Below are positions 61,064 to 64,000 of a stretch of DNA of 64,000 nucleotides, in pieces. The notes beneath the pieces were generated by a model, which was not told the origin of the DNA, made no database searches, and was given only the letters and a program-made list of their open reading frames with translations. Every line of letters begins with the position of its first letter. Positions within the stretch are counted from its first letter, which is position 1. This stretch comes from Coptis chinensis (lineage: Eukaryota > Streptophyta > Magnoliopsida > Ranunculales > Ranunculaceae), in assembly GCA_015680905.1 (NCBI GenBank), contig CM027383.1, forward strand, positions 37,012,501 to 37,076,500. Direction: 5' to 3'. Position numbers and translations under genes: made by a program.

Positions 61064-61076
61064 CCCCACCCCAAAC
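61064..61076 (-). other. Internal PPT-like purine tract 1 of copy B
   Basis: Minus strand GTTTGGGGTGGGG, matching 4419-4433. A further GTTTGGGGGTGCATT tract lies at 61286-61298, at the end of the protease region. Confidence 0.6.
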
Positions 61077-61147
61077 AAATTTTTGGCAATGAAGTTTGAA
61101 GTTTTGTTTTAACGTGGGTCTTTTAAAGTCAGATTCCCGAGACTTTA

Positions 61148-61150
<3 letters not shown>

Positions 61151-61220
<70 letters not shown>
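61151..61220. repeat. (TA)n microsatellite in copy B
   Basis: About 35 TA units between the protease region and PPT-like tract 1. Absent from copy A, which has an A-tract nearby. Confidence 0.95.
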
Positions 61221-61221
<1 letters not shown>

Positions 61222-61628
61222 CAGTTTTCCATATATCAACAACCTAAAGAGTTGTGGGTCTTTTTATAAATAAATAACATGGAATGCACCCCCAAACAGA
61301 ATCAAGCACCAAAATTTTCTACGATGCAACTTATTGAAATGAAAATGAAGTCTGATGGATCTAGAACATAACCGTGCATGCACCTTCTTTTTTGCCTTTG
61401 AACGAGAGGGTGTCCAAGTGAATGATCGTGAGAAAATGTATGTTTGTGGAAGATATGTTGGATATGGATAAGTTTTAGAAGGAACGAATGGAAAAAATGA
61501 AAATGTGGGTACTGTCTCAATTCTGAAAATGAAGGTGTCAAGTGCCTTTCCCTTGGGAATTATTTCCGTATTAGGAGGATTTAGAAAATCATTAAGCACC
61601 GAAGAAACAAGAGGGTCAAGCGCAAACT

Positions 61629-63004
61629 TCAGGTTCCGTTGAAAAGGTGGAAGGTTGGGAAAATTGTGATAGAAGATGAATGAGTGTCAGCTAGAGCTCT
61701 TAAGTCTAGATCATTAGAAGCCTTTAGATATGTCAGGCATTCCTCAATAGGTGGGTCAAAAGAATCACTGGGATAGAGGGTGAAAAATTTATCTTCCGTC
61801 ATAGCGTCAAGGGATAAATGGATGTTGGCAGGGTGGGACTCGTGAGGTGGCAGGAAAGAGTTGCAAAAGAGTTGAAGGAACTCTTCCTCAATTTCATCTT
61901 CGTCCAAGGAGTCCTTATCGAATTTGGAACTTCCAAAGGAAAGGAATTTGTGCATCTGGTTATCTGGAAATGTGGTTTTGAAATAATCATGAGCTAAGCT
62001 CTCGATCATGCTAACCTCTCCATCGATATTCGTATCAGGAAACTGTTTAATTGTTTTAAAAACATTGACCTCAACGGACAGATGGCCAAAGGATAAGGAC
62101 ATCGAACCATCGCGGCAATTTATAAGCGCGTTGGCAGTTGCCAAGAAAGGGTGCCCTAAAATGATCGGAACAGAGTCGTTAGTGACTTCTATATCGAGGA
62201 TAACAAAATCTGCAGGATAGTAGAAATCCTGAACCTTAACCAACACATTTTCAACTACACCCTTAGGATACTTGATAGACCTATCAGCTAATTGCAACGT
62301 TATTGTTGTAGGTTGCATCTCTTGTAGACCTATTTGTTTATATAAATAATAAGGGAGTAAGTTAACACTCTCCCTGAAGTCTAATAAAGCAGTGGTCATG
62401 TGAGTATCCCCTAAGGTGCATTGTACAGTAAGACAACCAGGGTCCTTGTACTTAACGATTCCATTATGTTTCATTAAAGTTGGAAACTGTTCAGTTAAAA
62501 AGGCGTCTTTAGGAATCTTTGTCTTACGCCTAGTAGTGCACAACTCTTTAAGAAATTTAGCATGGTGAGGTAACTTTTTAATCGCTTCAAGAAAAGGTAA
62601 GCTTATCGTTAGATTTTAAAAACTTCCCTAATCTCGTCAAAATTTGTATCCTTGTTTAACATAGCTAATTTCTGAGAAAACGGTGGTTTCTCTCTATATT
62701 TAGCATATGGATCAACAAGATGGTTAACCTTGCTTTTCTGTTTTTTAGGTTGTGGTTTAACTGGTACCTCTACAGGGGTAGGCTCATCACTTTCTATTTC
62801 GGTATCTAGTTCAATCTTCGGTGTAGGGACTACTTGTGGGGTAACTATAGGCATAGTTACGTTATTATCAACCACTTTCCCAGAACGGAGAGTGGTGATG
62901 GAATTTCTCTCACCTATGTTTATATTTTCGTTACTAGTATTACCGTTTATCTCAAAGGCTGTGTTTGGTGTTTTAGGATTAGGTATCACTTGTCCTGGAA
63001 ACAC
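61629..63004 (-). pseudogene. Aspartic protease region of copy B
   Basis: A 131-codon frame (63004-62609) with a proline/lysine-rich linker (TEIESDEPTPVEVPVKPQPK, HLVDPYAKYREKPPF) is followed, after a one-base shift near 62610, by a 304-codon frame. That frame contains TEQFPTLMKHNGIVKYKDPG, the active-site segment LLDFRESVNLLPYYLYKQIG, LQLADRSIKYPKGVVENVLV, DFVILDIEVTNDSVPIILGH and PFLATANALINCRDG. This is the retroviral-type protease of plant gypsy elements, which processes gag in the particle. The usual D-x-G-A-S reads D-F-R-E-S, so the catalytic loop is mutated. A C-terminal part (LDEDEIEEEFLQLFCNSFLP, PPIEECLTYLKASNDLDLRA) ends at 61629 and is not followed by reverse transcriptase. Confidence 0.85.
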
Positions 63005-63109
63005 ACCTTTGGGTTGTACTTTCTCTTGTGCTAACTGATGTAAGGAAAGTTGGATGGCTTGTAAAATCTATTGTTGAGATTGTATAAAGTATCGAAATGA
63101 TCCGATTGT

Positions 63110-63414
63110 GGAGGAGTGTTAGCTATAGGTTGTGTGACAGAAACTATATCACGTTGATTATTAATTGGTTGATTTTGATAGTTATTATTATTAACCAGAA
63201 TGATACCTTTATTAACATTATAATTATTATTGTTATAATTATTATAATTACCCTGACCTTGTCCTTGTTGTGGTTGAGCTTGGTTGTTATAGTTATAATT
63301 ATAATTACCCTGACCTTGTCCTTGACCTTGTCGTGGTGGGCCTTGGTTATAATTGTTTGCTGGTCTAACATTTTGATTATTAAACCCTGGAGGTGTTACT
63401 TGTTGATTATTTCT
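63110..63414 (-). pseudogene. N/Q/G-rich linker of the gag-protease frame
   Basis: In frame after one stop (TGA at 63415-63417, where a tryptophan codon would fit), the linker reads repeats such as GQGQGNYNYNYNN and QPQQGQGQGNYNNYNNN. It is prion-like low-complexity sequence joining the zinc knuckle to the protease. Confidence 0.75.
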
Positions 63415-63996
63415 TCAACTGAAGTTGGGATGTTGTCTCCAAGGGGCGTTAGGAATAGGATAATTATTAATTGAGCAAACGTTATCTTGTTGTAATGTTT
63501 GTTGTTCGTAAGCGAGAGGACAATAGGAGTCGGGATGCTCTAGACTCAAACATAAATTACATGGATTGGTGTTGACATTCATGACGAGAATAGGCTTTTG
63601 TTGAACAGAAATAGCCTCTACCTTTTTAGTGAGAGATTCGATTAAATTTTTAAGTTCAGGGTCGGGTTTACTACCCCCATTCATTATGTCAAGGACTTCT
63701 TTATGGTGGTGTAGAAGTCCTTTGAAAAAGGCACGAACTAATGTGTCTTTCGCGAGGTTATAGTGTGGACACTCTATAAGAAGATCGGTGAAACGATTCC
63801 AAGCTTCTGAAAATGATTCATGAGGATTTTGTCGAAAGAAATGAATCTTGGAAAGCATTTCATCGGTCTTCAGTGGTGGATAAAAGTGTTCCATAAATAG
63901 TTGAACAAGTTTAGCCCATGAGTCCATAGAATTAGGCGCTTGGGCTGTTAACCAAGACGCCGCCTTATTGGCTAAAGTGAAAGGAAATACCCTCAA
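63415..63996 (-). pseudogene. Gag of copy B, C-terminal two thirds
   Basis: 193 open codons to the window edge. The retrotransposon gag capsid domain reads FPFTLANKAASWLTAQAPNS, LVQLFMEHFYPPLKTDEMLS, FFRQNPHESFSEAWNRFTDL and HYNLAKDTLVRAFFKGLLHH. A coiled segment (LKNLIESLTKKVEAISVQQK) precedes a perfect C-x2-C-x4-H-x4-C zinc knuckle, CNLCLSLEHPDSYC. The N-terminus lies beyond position 64000. Gag would form the cytoplasmic particle and bind the element RNA. This frame is intact up to the single stop at 63415, making gag the best-preserved protein of the family. Confidence 0.9.
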
Positions 63997-64000
63997 TTTA

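Larger units (their letters stand above)
46374..64000 (-). mobile_element. Non-autonomous Ty3/gypsy-like element, copy B
   Basis: Minus-strand relative of copy A. The 3' LTR runs from 55553 down to 46374 and is interrupted by a LINE and a Pack-MULE. Upstream of it come the polypurine tract, ORF B, ORF A, protease and gag, and the window ends inside gag; the 5' LTR lies outside. As in copy A, reverse transcriptase, RNase H and integrase are missing between protease and ORF A. Frames are far better kept than in copy A. GTCAA at 46369-46373 is the predicted left target duplication. Confidence 0.85.

Overview
This is a stretch of a flowering-plant nuclear genome, most likely a eudicot. The evidence is AT-rich intergenic DNA packed with plant-type transposable elements, a CHY/RING E3 ligase gene split by short introns, and relics of plastid-pathway genes (SQD1, siroheme methyltransferase SUMT, plastid ribosomal protein L28). 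Nothing in the sequence fixes the species. Most of the window is transposon sequence. I see at most one nearly complete host gene, and it carries a frameshift.

Layout. 1-11243: copy A (+ strand) of a non-autonomous Ty3/gypsy-like element, starting with the last 216 bp of its 5' LTR. It carries decayed gag-protease followed by two extra coding modules (ORF A, ORF B), with no reverse transcriptase, RNase H or integrase. 11300-15000: decayed minus-strand exons of a DUF676-type serine esterase, plus a hAT MITE. 15090-19640: Copia gag remnant, a CACTA-like end and a 2.7-kb solo LTR with 5-bp target duplications and a dense W-box cluster. 20100-26000: unrecognised ORFs, an SQD1 3' fragment, an eIF3g-like RRM fragment and a 0.6-kb tandem duplication. 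27080-29325: the twelve-exon CHY zinc-finger/RING gene on the minus strand. 29440-37574: hAT-like repeats, an inverted pair of TATA-bearing LTR-like segments, a broken LRR receptor-kinase N-terminus and two SUMT exons. 37575-42640: decayed Copia LTRs and a gypsy integrase. 42635-45149: a CACTA-like MITE, then featureless DNA.

45150 to the right edge is a nested stack. A BED-finger hAT transposon was split at 46373/46374 by copy B (minus strand) of the same gag-protease family. The 3' LTR of copy B was then split by a nearly full-length L1-type LINE (47244-53223, 14-bp target duplication) and by a Pack-MULE (53300-54885, 117-bp terminal inverted repeats, 9-bp target duplication) that carries the last exon of plastid RPL28. 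Copy B then runs ORF B, ORF A, protease and gag up to the window edge.

The most distinctive object is the gag-protease family itself. The same architecture occurs in both copies. Most of its coding modules are followed by a purine tract like the 3' polypurine tract, and ORF B is preceded by an iterated GC-rich 17-mer with alternating spacing. It presumably depends on another element for polymerase and integrase. The gene fragments (SQD1, SUMT, RPL28, LRR kinase, DUF676, eIF3g-like) read as a graveyard produced by transposon capture and truncation.
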